Positions 45,210 to 54,923 of a stretch of 64,000 nt of DNA are shown here, in pieces. The stretch lies in the NCBI RefSeq assembly GCF_000970285.1, contig NZ_CP009516.1:4691036-4755035 (forward strand), read 5' to 3'. A program made the position numbers and the translations under genes. The stretch is from Methanosarcina horonobensis HB-1 = JCM 15518. GTDB lineage: Archaea; Halobacteriota; Methanosarcinia; Methanosarcinales; Methanosarcinaceae. The notes beneath the pieces are model-generated. The model had not been told where the DNA came from. It was given only the letters and a program-made list of their open reading frames with translations, and made no database searches. How positions within the stretch are numbered: the first letter of the stretch is position 1; every line of letters begins with the position of its first letter.

Positions 45210-46457
45210 TTATTCGTTGCCTTCAAGGTAATCTCTCATAATCTTTATAGCACAGTATTCGCCGCACATGGAGCAAGGGCCTGTTCTGGGACACATATCC
45301 TTTGGTCTGTCAGAATCAAGGGCGAGCTCCATCTGTCCTTCCCAGTCAAAGCGGGCACGTTTTTGGGCAAGCAGCAAATCCTTGTTGCTCATCCCATATT
45401 TAATGGAATCTCCTATATGGGCAGCTATCTTGAAAGCAACCAGCCCTTCCCTTACCTGCTCTGGACTTGGAAGTGAAAGGTGCTCTGCGGGCGTAATGTA
45501 ACACAGGTAGTCCGCCCCTGCCCCGCTTGCCATGCTGGCCCCTACTGCACCTGCAATATGATCATAGCCAACGGCAATATCCGTGGGCAGTGGTCCTGCA
45601 ACAAATAGAGGGAAATTTGATTTTGACTTATACAGCTTAACGTGGGCAGGAATATCTGCTGCCTGTATGTGCCCGCCCATGCCTTCTATTATAACCTGTA
45701 CACCCTCCTCATTGGCCTTATTCGCAAGCTTGACATTGGTATCAACTTCCATCATCTGGGCACCGTCTCTCAGATCGTGAATGCAGCCACTTCGCATAGT
45801 GTTTCCCAGGGAAAGAACTACATCCTTCTTCCTGAGAATATCAACTATCTCGTCAAAATACTCTATAAAAGGATTCTCACAACCGTTTGTAAGCATGTAA
45901 ACACTGGTAAGGGAACCTCCTTTTGATACCATCCCCATTACCCTGCCCATTCCTTTCAATTTTTTAAGAGTTTCTTTATCCACACAATGCAGCACTACAG
46001 AACTCACACCTTCATCCACATGAGCCTTGATATACGAAAGAATATCATCAGCAGTAACCTCCTTCATCCCGCATTCCATGGTGGTCTGATAGATCGGAAC
46101 CGTGGTAATAGGGAGCTTGCTGTTTTCCAATACACGTTCACGTATGGTTCTGATATCCCCACCCATGGAAAGGTCGGTAATAGTGTCCGCTCCGTATTTA
46201 TCTGCGATTTTTACCTTTTCTATTTCAGCATCCACATTAATTTTTGCAGTAGAGGTTCCCAGGTTAACATTTACTTTGGTGCTGGCACCTTTACCTATGG
46301 CTACAGGAGGACAACCTTTCCTTGTCATTATAACAAGACTTCCTTCAGCCACTCGGGAAAGCAGTATATCCTCATCAATATTTTCTATCTCTATGATCTG
46401 TTTCATTTCAGGAGTAAGCCTCCTGCTGCGTGCATAATCAATCTGTGTGTGTCTCAT
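45210..46457 (-). CDS. thiC: Phosphomethylpyrimidine synthase (HMP-P synthase)
   Basis: 415 residues. Radical-SAM enzyme that turns aminoimidazole ribotide into the pyrimidine of thiamine. Diagnostic stretches: TDLSMGGDIRTIRERVLENS, VPIYQTTMECGMKEVTADD, TNGCENPFIEYFDEI, VSLSLGNTMRSGC-like (VLSLGNTMRSGCIHD) and the C-terminal cluster motif CSMCGEYC. Length fits the short archaeal form lacking the bacterial N-terminal domain. ATG at 46457 is used; a GTG 12 nt upstream is possible. No TPP riboswitch is seen upstream. Confidence 0.94.
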   Translation of the reverse strand: MRHTQIDYARSRRLTPEMKQIIEIENIDEDILLSRVAEGSLVIMTRKGCPPVAIGKGASTKVNVNLGTSTAKINVDAEIEKVKIADKYGADTITDLSMGGDIRTIRERVLENSKLPITTVPIYQTTMECGMKEVTADDILSYIKAHVDEGVSSVVLHCVDKETLKKLKGMGRVMGMVSKGGSLTSVYMLTNGCENPFIEYFDEIVDILRKKDVVLSLGNTMRSGCIHDLRDGAQMMEVDTNVKLANKANEEGVQVIIEGMGGHIQAADIPAHVKLYKSKSNFPLFVAGPLPTDIAVGYDHIAGAVGASMASGAGADYLCYITPAEHLSLPSPEQVREGLVAFKIAAHIGDSIKYGMSNKDLLLAQKRARFDWEGQMELALDSDRPKDMCPRTGPCSMCGEYCAIKIMRDYLEGNE

Positions 46458-46469
46458 AGGGGATTTCAC

Positions 46470-47294
46470 TCTCTATTTTTCCACCATAGAAAGGCAGGTT
46501 ATTAATTCAACTGCGCGAATTTATTATTATATTTATTGAACATATAATATTGAAATGTTTCCTTTGTTATTTAAGTCATAGGTTGACAAAATGCATTTAC
46601 AAAATGCATTTAGATTCATTGAGACATAATTTAGATTGAGATAGCAGTACTGTTAAAAAGCGCTGAATAGAGAAGGAATTATTTCGATTCCAGAATAGTG
46701 AGCGAACCAAGGGTCAGCAAAGGACTCAGCAGCACCATAAGTTGTAAAAAAGAAACGCAAGAGGCTTTAAAAAGCAACGTTTGTTATATGTGTATTTTTG
46801 ATATAACCTGTGGTCTGAATTTTTAACATAATCTGATTTTATTAACATGATTTATCTAAAACTCGAGAAACCTGAATTTAATTACTTACATGAAGAAGCC
46901 AAGAGTTACAGATGTATTTTGTAAATTTTATATACATTGACAGATATTAATATGTTGTACCACCTCCCATACAACATATATTATTAATAACTGTAACAAA
47001 CTCAAATATAAAGGGCTCTGAGGCCTTCAATAATAAATACCTTCCCCTATATTATACGGAAGAGAAAATCTGCCATGTTGAAAAGGAAGTATGCAGAGAA
47101 AAAAATTTGAAAACTTAGGGAAGTAAAAAGACTAACTTTTTCCATTTAATCTCAGGATCTAAAAAAATAGCAGGCATTGAAGCCAATTTTCTGCTATCAA
47201 AATTCTTCTTGACATTATACCAGACCTTTGTTTGTACAGACCAGAGAGCAAACCTAAAAAATAAATATTTGTCTCTCAAACCGGAGAAAAATAA
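46470..47294. other. Intergenic region between thiC and the sensor kinase
   Basis: No gene seen. Both flanking genes are divergent, so two promoters should lie here. Repetitive AT-rich segments are present; nothing resembling a riboswitch or a folded RNA stands out by eye. Confidence 0.4.
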
Positions 47295-49781
47295 ATGAAA
47301 GAAAGTGTTAGAAATTCCGGTATAGATGTTATTGGAGATATACCCTGGGGAACGCATTTCTGTCAGTTTTACAAGACAAAAGAAGATTTGATAGATATAC
47401 TTGTCCCTTATTTTAAAGCAGGGCTGGAAAATAACGAGCTTTGCGTGTGGATCACGTCACAGCCTCTGGAAATAGAAGAGGCAAAAGAAGCCATGAAAAG
47501 GGCTGTTCCTGATATTGATGTTTATCTAAAGAAAGAGCAAATCGAAATCATCCCTTACACTCACGGGTATCTGAAGGAAGGTATTTTCGATCCGGATAGA
47601 GTCGTAAATAGCTGGGTTGAAAAAATCAACCATGCTCTGGCAAAAGGCTATGATGGACTGAGGGCTGTAGGGGACAATCGCTGGCTGGAAAAAGAAGGCT
47701 GGAATGGGTTTGTTGATTATGAGAACAAAGTGGATGCTATTATCGACAAACATCACGTAATAGGTCTATGCCCGTATTATCTTGATATATGCAACACAGC
47801 CGAGATTATTGATGTAGTCTCCAATCATCAATTTGCTTTGATCAAAAGGGAAGGAAAATGGGAGCGAATAGAAAATTCCGGAAGGAAGAGGGCAGAAGAG
47901 GTAGCTGTTCAAGCCGCAAAAGACTGGGAACAAACCTTTGATGCCGTGCCGGATCTGATAGCTGTAATTGATGGTGGATACAGGATAGTCCGTGCTAACA
48001 GAGCTATGGCAGCAAAATTGGGGAAGAGGCCAGAAGAATGTATAGGGTTGACCTGCTATCGCGCTGTACACGGGACTGCAGAACCTCCCCTTTTTTGCCC
48101 ACAAAGGCAGTTGCTTAAGGACGGGCTCGAACATGCCGTAGAGGCTCAGGAAGATGTTCTGGGCGGCAGCTTCTTGATAAGTGTCTCGCCGCTATATGAC
48201 CCTGGAGGGAAGCTTATAAGGAGTGTTCATGTTGCCCATGACATTACAGAGCAAAAAAAGGTAGAAGTAGCTCTTAAAAAAGCACATGGCAGCCTGGAAG
48301 AAAGAGTTAAAGAACGCACAGTTGAACTTGAAGAAGCCTACAAGGCATTGATGGAAAATGAAAGAAGGCTATCTGAAGCCCAAAAAATGGCTCATATAGG
48401 AAACTGGGATTGGGAAATAGGAAGCAATAAATCTTACTGGTCTGATGAAATGTATAGTATTTTCGGGCTTGATCTTGAGGAGTCTGGCTTACCTTATGAT
48501 GAAGTGTTAAATTATATACACCCTGAAGACCGGAAATATTTAGATAACGTTATTAAAAGAGCTTTAAACGGAGAGCTTTACAGTATTGACTACAGAATAA
48601 CCCGTGCTGATGGAGAAGAGCGCGTAGTTCATTTGCAGGGTGAAGTTATCTTTGATAAGAAAAATACGCCTGTAAGGCTGAGAGGGACACTTCAGGACAT
48701 TACTGAACGCAAAGAGACTGAAAGAGCACTTGAACTAAGTAGAGAAAGGTATCGTTCTTTTATACACAATTTTAAAGGGATTGCTTTTCAGGCAGACAGA
48801 GATTTGAACCTGGAATACATGAAAGGAAACGTAAAAGAGATTACAGGGTATGGTGAAGAAGAACTCATATCTGAAAAACTATGGAGAAAACTTATAGTGC
48901 CTGAGGACCTGCCTCTGTTTCTTAAAAAAGAGAGAGAAGCTAAAGGTTCTCCTTCCGCATGTGATGGAGAACTTGACTACAGAATAAGATGCAGAGACGG
49001 TGAAATAAAGTGGGTTCATGAAGTTTATCAAAAAATCCCGGGTATGGATGGAAAATCCATGACATATCAGGGCGCGATATATGATATTACCGAGAGAAAA
49101 GAAACTGAAGAAGCCCTGAAAAAAGCTGAAGAAGCCCGAAAAAAAGAGATTCACCACAGGATCAAAAATAATCTGCAGGTAATCTCCTCTTTACTGGATC
49201 TACAGGCTGAAAAGTTCAGTGAGAAAGAAGAAGTTAAGATATCGGAGATTCTCGAAGCTTTCAGAGAAAGCCAGAACCGGGTGCTTTCAACCTCACTCAT
49301 TCATGAAGAGCTTTATAAGGGAAAAGGAATCGACACCCTGGACTTTTCAGCATATCTTCGGAAACTGGCGGAAAACCTTTTCCAGACTTATATTCTTGGG
49401 AACGAAAACATTCACCTGCATATGGACCTGGAAGAAAATGCCTTCTTTAATATGGATACTGCTGTTCCGCTAGGAATAATTGTTAACGAACTCATATCCA
49501 ACTCCCTCAAACATGCATTTACTGAAGGAAAGGGAGAAATTCAGATCAAGCTTTACAGGGAAGAAGAGGAAAATGAAACGGAGAGGTCCCGTTTCGTTAT
49601 GACAGTTTCAGATAACGGAAAAGGGATTTCTAAAGACATAGAACTGGAAGATCTTGATACCCTTGGGCTGCAACTGGTGAGCATTCTCATTGACCAGCTG
49701 GATGGAAATATCGAACTTAAAAGAGACCAGGGAACGGAATTTCGAATAACATTTGATATAGTACAGGACTGCTTGCGTTGA
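47295..49781 (+). CDS. MEDS-PAS-PAS-PAS sensor histidine kinase
   Basis: 828 residues, soluble. Residues about 15-185 form a MEDS (methanogen/methylotroph DcmR sensory) domain: PWGTHFCQFYKTKEDLIDIL, NELCVWITSQ, RAVGDNRWLE and LCPYYLDICNTAEIIDVVSNH. Three PAS/PAC units and a coiled coil follow (AVPDLIAVIDGGYRIVRANR; SYWSDEMYSIFGLD; FKGIAFQADRDLNLEYM). The HisKA_2 phosphoacceptor IHHRIKNNLQ is near residue 620, then a HATPase domain with IVNELISNSLKHAF, VSDNGKGI and GLQLVSILI. GGAG precedes the ATG. No response regulator is adjacent. Likely senses C1-related small molecules or redox state; inference from the domain's history. Confidence 0.88.
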   Translation: MKESVRNSGIDVIGDIPWGTHFCQFYKTKEDLIDILVPYFKAGLENNELCVWITSQPLEIEEAKEAMKRAVPDIDVYLKKEQIEIIPYTHGYLKEGIFDPDRVVNSWVEKINHALAKGYDGLRAVGDNRWLEKEGWNGFVDYENKVDAIIDKHHVIGLCPYYLDICNTAEIIDVVSNHQFALIKREGKWERIENSGRKRAEEVAVQAAKDWEQTFDAVPDLIAVIDGGYRIVRANRAMAAKLGKRPEECIGLTCYRAVHGTAEPPLFCPQRQLLKDGLEHAVEAQEDVLGGSFLISVSPLYDPGGKLIRSVHVAHDITEQKKVEVALKKAHGSLEERVKERTVELEEAYKALMENERRLSEAQKMAHIGNWDWEIGSNKSYWSDEMYSIFGLDLEESGLPYDEVLNYIHPEDRKYLDNVIKRALNGELYSIDYRITRADGEERVVHLQGEVIFDKKNTPVRLRGTLQDITERKETERALELSRERYRSFIHNFKGIAFQADRDLNLEYMKGNVKEITGYGEEELISEKLWRKLIVPEDLPLFLKKEREAKGSPSACDGELDYRIRCRDGEIKWVHEVYQKIPGMDGKSMTYQGAIYDITERKETEEALKKAEEARKKEIHHRIKNNLQVISSLLDLQAEKFSEKEEVKISEILEAFRESQNRVLSTSLIHEELYKGKGIDTLDFSAYLRKLAENLFQTYILGNENIHLHMDLEENAFFNMDTAVPLGIIVNELISNSLKHAFTEGKGEIQIKLYREEEENETERSRFVMTVSDNGKGISKDIELEDLDTLGLQLVSILIDQLDGNIELKRDQGTEFRITFDIVQDCLR

Positions 49782-50123
49782 AAAGAGAGTTGTATCAGCA
49801 TAAGATTTATGGTGCAGTTGTGGGTAATGAAACAACTACCTCCACATAACCTCCTTTTATGTATACAGCTTTAAAAAATATAAGATAATACTTTTAAAAT
49901 ATAAAATAACGAATCGCTACTTTACTTCACTTTGATATATCTTCTCTTCTTCATATATTTACTCTTCATTATAATACTATATGCCACATTTTTTCTTAGT
50001 TTTTCGTTGACTTAACAATAATTTTTTTCCAGCTTTTGTGAAGCTTTTAGTCATAACAGTTTTGTATTAAAGTTAATAAAGTTAATCTTATCACCAGAAT
50101 TTCAGCATCAGCAATATCCGGTT
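49782..50123. other. Convergent intergenic spacer
   Basis: 342 bp between convergent genes, AT-rich with TTTT runs. No gene or clear hairpin terminator recognised. Confidence 0.4.
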
Positions 50124-51044
50124 TTACACCTGTGTTTCTAGTGACATAATATGGATACTGCCAGAATCTGACCATGCTACGACATTGCCGGACACAACTG
50201 GTGTCTGTGCACTGTTACCAGAAGACAACTGTTTGCTCTTTTCGGTAGTTATATTGTACACATATACGTCACCGGAATCTGTACTACCGAGGTCATTGTG
50301 TTTTAAATACACAATCCTGTCTCCATCTATATCAATCGAACCACCGGTATCGTAACCAGTCATATCGTCACCGGTTGTGACTTCAATCTGTTGATTGGCA
50401 GCAATATCATACATGCGAATATTACCCAGTCTGGTGTAGAAATCTGACCATATGACTTTATCGTCACAGATATGAGAGGCTAAGTTATCTCCATACTGGC
50501 TGACATCTACTGCCTGTTTAGTGGTAATATTATACACATAAATTTGAGGGGTATCTTCAGCTGAGCCAGACTCGTATGATATCATATCATCGTAAATGTC
50601 AGGACTGTTTCCGTCTGCTATTCTGGTCTGTGTAGATGTAGATATGTCCCGCATGTAGACACCGGAGTTTGCACTCCACACGATTCTGTTGCCGTAAATT
50701 GCAGGGACGCTGTAGCTATCTACATCTTCTGTGACGTCAGACCTTGCCCCAGTCTTGAGATCGTATACAGCAAGTTTCGGCACTCCGGTACTCTCATCAT
50801 ACCACACCAGCTTATTACCGGAAATAGCCGGATGAAACGCTACAGAAGAATTAATAATGACATCTTCTTTGGTGGTCAGATTATAAACATGAATATTCCC
50901 GTTATTTGTCCACACCACGTTACTGGCATCGATAGTAGGCTCAGATCCGCTGCCGATTTTTGTAAATTGCGTGGTTGAAGCCACTGTCGATACCAAGACC
51001 AGGAATATAAAAATCGATGAAATTAAAAGTAATTTACCTTTCAT
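50124..51044 (-). CDS. Secreted TolB-like beta-propeller protein
   Basis: 306 residues. The signal peptide is LLLISSIFIFLVLVSTVAS. Repeating blades carry the patterns ISGNKLVWYDESTG, IYGNRIVWSANSGVYMRDI, ICDDKVIWSDF, IDGDRIVYLKHND and VSGNVVAWSDSG, each followed by an IYVYNITTK-like strand. Six or seven such units are visible, as in Methanosarcina surface-layer-associated proteins. No PKD domain or C-terminal anchor is present, unlike longer relatives, so it may be released or bound to other surface proteins. An 18-bp tandem repeat lies 40 bp upstream. Confidence 0.8.
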   Translation of the reverse strand: MKGKLLLISSIFIFLVLVSTVASTTQFTKIGSGSEPTIDASNVVWTNNGNIHVYNLTTKEDVIINSSVAFHPAISGNKLVWYDESTGVPKLAVYDLKTGARSDVTEDVDSYSVPAIYGNRIVWSANSGVYMRDISTSTQTRIADGNSPDIYDDMISYESGSAEDTPQIYVYNITTKQAVDVSQYGDNLASHICDDKVIWSDFYTRLGNIRMYDIAANQQIEVTTGDDMTGYDTGGSIDIDGDRIVYLKHNDLGSTDSGDVYVYNITTEKSKQLSSGNSAQTPVVSGNVVAWSDSGSIHIMSLETQV

Positions 51045-51083
51045 TTTTCTTCCCCACTATATGTCGCTTATAAAACTCAAGTG

Positions 51084-51155
51084 TTCTCTAATCTTAGAGT
51101 CTTCTCTAATTCTGGAGTTTTCTCTAATTCTGGAGTTTTCTCTAATTCTGGAGTT
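51084..51155. repeat. Four 18-bp tandem repeats upstream of the propeller gene
   Basis: Units TTCTCTAATTCTGGAGTT at 51102-51119, 51120-51137 and 51138-51155 are identical; the first unit (51084-51101) is degenerate. They begin 40 bp before the start codon, in the leader or promoter of the propeller gene. Confidence 0.9.
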
Positions 51156-52751
51156 ATAACACGTGGACTTATGTTTGTTTTAATATCTGTACAATTAAAT
51201 GTTTAATTTACCTATGGATTTATTTTTATCATATTAATAAAATTGGTTATTAATATAGTTATAAAAGTAAATTACTCCTGATCTGGATCGAATTACCATG
51301 CTCATTCTGAAACCCTGAAAAATTTGGAGTAATAGAGAATATACCTGTAGAAAGGAAAATGGGTCCACAGCCTGGACCCAGATAATTTAACAGCATGAGC
51401 CCAGCTTTTGAGAATAAGAGTCATCAAAATCTACAGGTTAAGCAAAGGTTTAAACCCCCATCTCTGGATATTAGAGGTATTAGTTCAGAAATTTGAGGGC
51501 ACGCAGTTTTCTCGAGAGAGCAGACTGATGCTCAAAGGAGAAACTAATAGCAGAGGACGAGTTGCCCCATTTCAGCGCACTCAGACATAGAAATAAATTT
51601 AATTTTGATTTAACGACATCTTTCTAAACTTAGTAGGCTTTCTCAGAAGCCAATCTGAGAAAACATTTGTTTTAGCAATTTATCCAGAAGGCTAATTCCT
51701 ATCACAATTAACTGGCGTTCTATTTATCTATCAAGTATCTTCATTCGAATTTTGGCAAATGAAGTCAGTTTGATGAGCTCTAAGTATTTATTTATAATTA
51801 ATTTTTAAGGGACACAACTAATCAAAAAAATTCTTATTAAGGTTTTGATTTATTCTGTGTAAAATATATAAAATTTAATGAAAGAAAGTGAAAAAGGAGA
51901 TAAAAATACCATTTCTGGATTCAAGTTTTCTGATTTTTTCGAGCGTCATGTCTACTAAATGCGTTTTTAACTTATTCAGCACATTTCAGGATCCTCGAAT
52001 AACTATATTTTATTTTCCTTTTGGTTTATTTTTAATCTACATTAGCAAATTTAGTTACATTATTGATATTTTGAAATATGGGTTTAACTCCTTACGGCTG
52101 GACTCATAATTCTTAATATACGATTTCTATAGCCTTACTAACCAGTCCGATTAAAAGTCTGAAAAAGGCCGAAACGACCCAGCACTATATAAATTACATT
52201 GGAAAAATACCAAAAATACTTTATAATAGGACTGCGTAGACCTTGAATGCTAAATTAGAAAATCCAATATCAGGTGGATTGTTTCTTCTGAAAAGCATTT
52301 CTGAAGAAGAATTGACCCGGTTAAGGACTGTGATCAGTTAAACAGGAGGTATTGACCAGAAGAGTAATATCCCATGGTCAGTAGCAATTTTAAATGGTAG
52401 AAGTCAAAACTTCTGATTTCCGGCCACTTCCAGTGCCTGATCCCTATAAGGCAGTTGGAGAGTGGAGACTCTGTGTGCAACGTGTCCGCCCCACATAAAT
52501 CGCAGAGAACCGTATTGGATAGGTTCAAAAATATTACGCAGACGTAATATAGGTTTTTGAATAACAGCACCGAACCGACCTGATTAGAGTATCTAACCCA
52601 ATCTAATTAGATATGTCGGAAAAGAGGTATTACGAGTCCGTAATATGGAATTTTGAGAAATATTTGGGGAAAAACATAAAAAACATAGAATTACCCTTGA
52701 AATTTTGATTTACTTAAGTCCCTATAAAAAATCCAACCCAAAGGTGATACG
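51156..52751. other. Long AT-rich spacer between divergent surface-protein genes
   Basis: About 1.6 kb. Frames of 60-78 codons (51408-51590, 51888-52109, 52334-52570 minus) lack start signals or composition support and are not called. The 51888 frame would encode a hydrophobic peptide. Two related inverted repeats at 52531-52646 are the main structure. Parts of 52300-52560 are GC-richer than the rest and may be relic DNA. Confidence 0.4.
52531..52646. promoter_or_regulatory. Two copies of TATTACG-N4-CGTAATA upstream of the beta-helix gene
   Basis: ATATTACG, CAGA, CGTAATAT occupies 52531-52550. TATTACG, AGTC, CGTAATA occupies 52629-52646. The arms are identical and the spacers differ, as expected for a dimeric protein's binding sites rather than copied DNA. 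A further small palindrome, ATCTAATTAGAT, lies between them near 52601. The second copy ends about 105 bp before the gene. Confidence 0.5.
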
Positions 52752-53648
52752 ATGCTAAAAAGACAGCTAGGAACCCTATTCCTGGTAACATGCCTTATTT
52801 TAACGACCGTACCTACAGTATTAGGCGGCGAGAACACACAGGTCATAACTGTTGCTGGAGATGGAAGTGGAGATTACAACTGTGATGGAATAGACGATCA
52901 TGTCCAGATTAACCAGGCACTTGCAGATGCGGCAAAGAACCCGGGCACAACCGTCCAGCTTAAAGGCCCGTTCACATATGACATCGGGGATTCTCTTCTG
53001 ATCGGCAGTGACACGACTCTTGCCGGAGATTCCGGTGTAACAATTAAGCTTGCCAAAGGACTACCTCTCTGGGGCAGCCGTGAGAGCAGTATTGCAGAAA
53101 AGAAAGCTATGCTTATGATCAGAGGCAGTTCTGCAAGCAATGTTAAAATAGAAAACTTAACTGTTGATGGTAGTCAGAGTGACTATTATCCTGATATCAG
53201 GCTCGGAACTTCCAGTTATAACATGGCAACCATAATAAATGTTAACGGATTAACAATTCAGAACGTTACATTCCAGAACGGATGTAATGATGCCATGCTT
53301 ATTTCGAAATCCAGCAACGTAATGATAGATACAGTAACTGTAAACAAATGCGGACATGATTGCGTATATGCCTATCACGTAGACGGCATTACAGTTAAGA
53401 ATTCTACATTCATTAACCGAACTAATTCATCCGTTCGATTCGACTCCGTTACCGATGGAGCCATGCAAAACAATGAATGTACTACATCCGGCGGCGGATA
53501 TGCAGGTCTGGAGTTACAGGGAACTCTTAAAAACATAGAAGCTTCTGGAAACTATTTCCATGACCTGGATGCACCTGCAGTAGTACATTTAAACACAAAA
53601 GAAACCAATGTAAACATCCACGATAACAGAATTGAAAACTGTGGATAA
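52752..53648 (+). CDS. Secreted right-handed beta-helix (pectate-lyase-like) protein
   Basis: 298 residues. The signal peptide is LGTLFLVTCLILTTVPTVLG. The body starts VITVAGDGSGDYNCDGIDDH and continues VQINQALADAAKNPGTTVQL, the entry of Pectate_lyase_3-like helices. Parallel beta-helix rungs follow (IENLTVDGSQ, GLTIQNVTFQNGCND, GITVKNSTFINRTNSS and NIEASGNYFHDL). Related Methanosarcina surface proteins, including disaggregatase-type ones, are often much longer, so this copy may be truncated: it ends abruptly after one more rung (NVNIHDNRIENCG). Possible role in binding or cleaving cell-wall polysaccharide (methanochondroitin); inference. Confidence 0.78.
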   Translation: MLKRQLGTLFLVTCLILTTVPTVLGGENTQVITVAGDGSGDYNCDGIDDHVQINQALADAAKNPGTTVQLKGPFTYDIGDSLLIGSDTTLAGDSGVTIKLAKGLPLWGSRESSIAEKKAMLMIRGSSASNVKIENLTVDGSQSDYYPDIRLGTSSYNMATIINVNGLTIQNVTFQNGCNDAMLISKSSNVMIDTVTVNKCGHDCVYAYHVDGITVKNSTFINRTNSSVRFDSVTDGAMQNNECTTSGGGYAGLELQGTLKNIEASGNYFHDLDAPAVVHLNTKETNVNIHDNRIENCG

Positions 53649-53731
53649 AGAACTTTATTAGTTGGAAACTCTCAGTTCATTCTGAGAGCCAATTCAATTT
53701 ATTTCAACTATATAAGGTTGGGAATTAAACA

Positions 53732-53756
53732 GTTGCCTGCAAAGCAAGCAACTTTT
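53732..53756 (+). terminator. Candidate terminator between convergent genes
   Basis: GTTGCCTGC (53732-53740), AAA, GCAAGCAAC (53744-53752) forms a 9-bp stem with one mismatch, followed by TTTT. A second hairpin, CTCTCAG/CTGAGAG (53669-53688), lies just upstream without a T run. Confidence 0.5.
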
Positions 53757-53837
53757 AAGTTTCCAAATTCATTAAACTAAGGAACAATTCGGCTTTTCTG
53801 GAATTAATCAAACAACTTCTCTCGTAGTTCTTCTGTT

Positions 53838-54785
53838 TTAGACCATGTAAGATCTATTCAGCGCATCAATTCCATCGTACAGTTCTCTCAATGCTATGCT
53901 GAGTCTGCGAACTTCAACCTGCCACACCCTTTTACTGATCTGTCTGTCCCCTCCGGCTTTGACGGCTGCTATCCATGCATACTTCCGGGCTAGTTTTGAG
54001 TTGCGTAAAGGAGAATGAAAAACCTGCCCTGTTTTCTGGTTACTGTACTTTTCATTAATAAGGAACTCGTAGATTTCCTCAACCCTTTCGAGCATTTTCT
54101 GCTCGCTTTCAGAACCTGATGCCCCAAAAACGACAAGATTCCATAGACGGAACTTTACCTCACTCATTTCGGAAACAAGCTTTTTGGAATTTGCAATATC
54201 CAGCATTTCCCTGAACTCACGAAAAATATCCGTGTTCCCGGAAGGTGAAGGTAAAGTATTTCCAAGTGAAATCATAACGTGTATGCACTCATGAAAAAGG
54301 ATTCTGGCTATAAGGAACTCGACTCTCTCCTGAATGTTCCAGAATCTGGTTACAAGGAATTCGTCCCATAGCTGGTACGGATTAACCAGAATCAGAGATC
54401 TGTAAACTATTTTCTTCTCCTTCTCTGAAACCGAACGTTTCGGGTAAAGAGCCATCCCCTGCATTTTCCCGAAAAACTGAACCCTGACTGCCAGATCCCA
54501 GCAGCATTCCCACTCTCCGTCTCTTACACACTTAACTCTGCAATATTCACCGTCAAAATGAACGTTTTCAAGCAGGCGGTACATATCCTTGCTGTGTGTT
54601 TTGATAATTGATTTCACCCTGGATTCCCGATAGATACTGAGGTCAAGGTAAGGAAAGCACGGAATAGAAGTGAAAGAGGAACAGGGTGCAGACGGGTTCA
54701 GGTCATAGAATCCCTGAAACCAGGAACCTGAATTGTCCTGTGATATATTTTCTTTTTGTTCAACTGGTCGGGTTTTTTTACTCAT
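53838..54785 (-). CDS. Predicted zinc metallopeptidase-like protein (HExxH), unknown family
   Basis: 315 residues. The motif FHECIHVMISLGN contains HExxH (HECIH) in a hydrophobic helix context typical of gluzincin-type active sites. The third ligand is not obvious; candidates are the downstream EFREMLD and EMSE segments. The N-terminal 60 residues are low-complexity. The C-terminal 50 residues are basic (LARKYAWIAAVKAGGDRQ and KRVWQVEVRRLS). No signal or membrane segment, so cytoplasmic. GGAGGG about 8 nt before the ATG at 54785 decides the start over an upstream in-frame ATG at 54824. Confidence 0.65.
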   Translation of the reverse strand: MSKKTRPVEQKENISQDNSGSWFQGFYDLNPSAPCSSFTSIPCFPYLDLSIYRESRVKSIIKTHSKDMYRLLENVHFDGEYCRVKCVRDGEWECCWDLAVRVQFFGKMQGMALYPKRSVSEKEKKIVYRSLILVNPYQLWDEFLVTRFWNIQERVEFLIARILFHECIHVMISLGNTLPSPSGNTDIFREFREMLDIANSKKLVSEMSEVKFRLWNLVVFGASGSESEQKMLERVEEIYEFLINEKYSNQKTGQVFHSPLRNSKLARKYAWIAAVKAGGDRQISKRVWQVEVRRLSIALRELYDGIDALNRSYMV

Positions 54786-54923
54786 ACCATCTTCCCTCCA
54801 ACATACCCTATAGGATATTATCACTTAGGTTATATAAAAATTGATCAACAGGAAATATAAGTGAAAACAGGCGATGAAACTGAAGTAAGGCGTATCCTGC
54901 TGAAAGGAGGGAAGAAACCCTGA

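Noticed and set aside
46470-46700. Possible TPP riboswitch before thiC
   Set aside because: No CTGAGA-type motif or the paired helices of the TPP aptamer could be found on the minus strand.
51084-51155. CRISPR-like array
   Set aside because: Units are contiguous 18-mers without spacers, so it is a minisatellite.
51888-52109. 73-codon hydrophobic frame in the spacer
   Set aside because: No Shine-Dalgarno or neighbour support, and low-complexity AT-rich codons explain the hydrophobicity.
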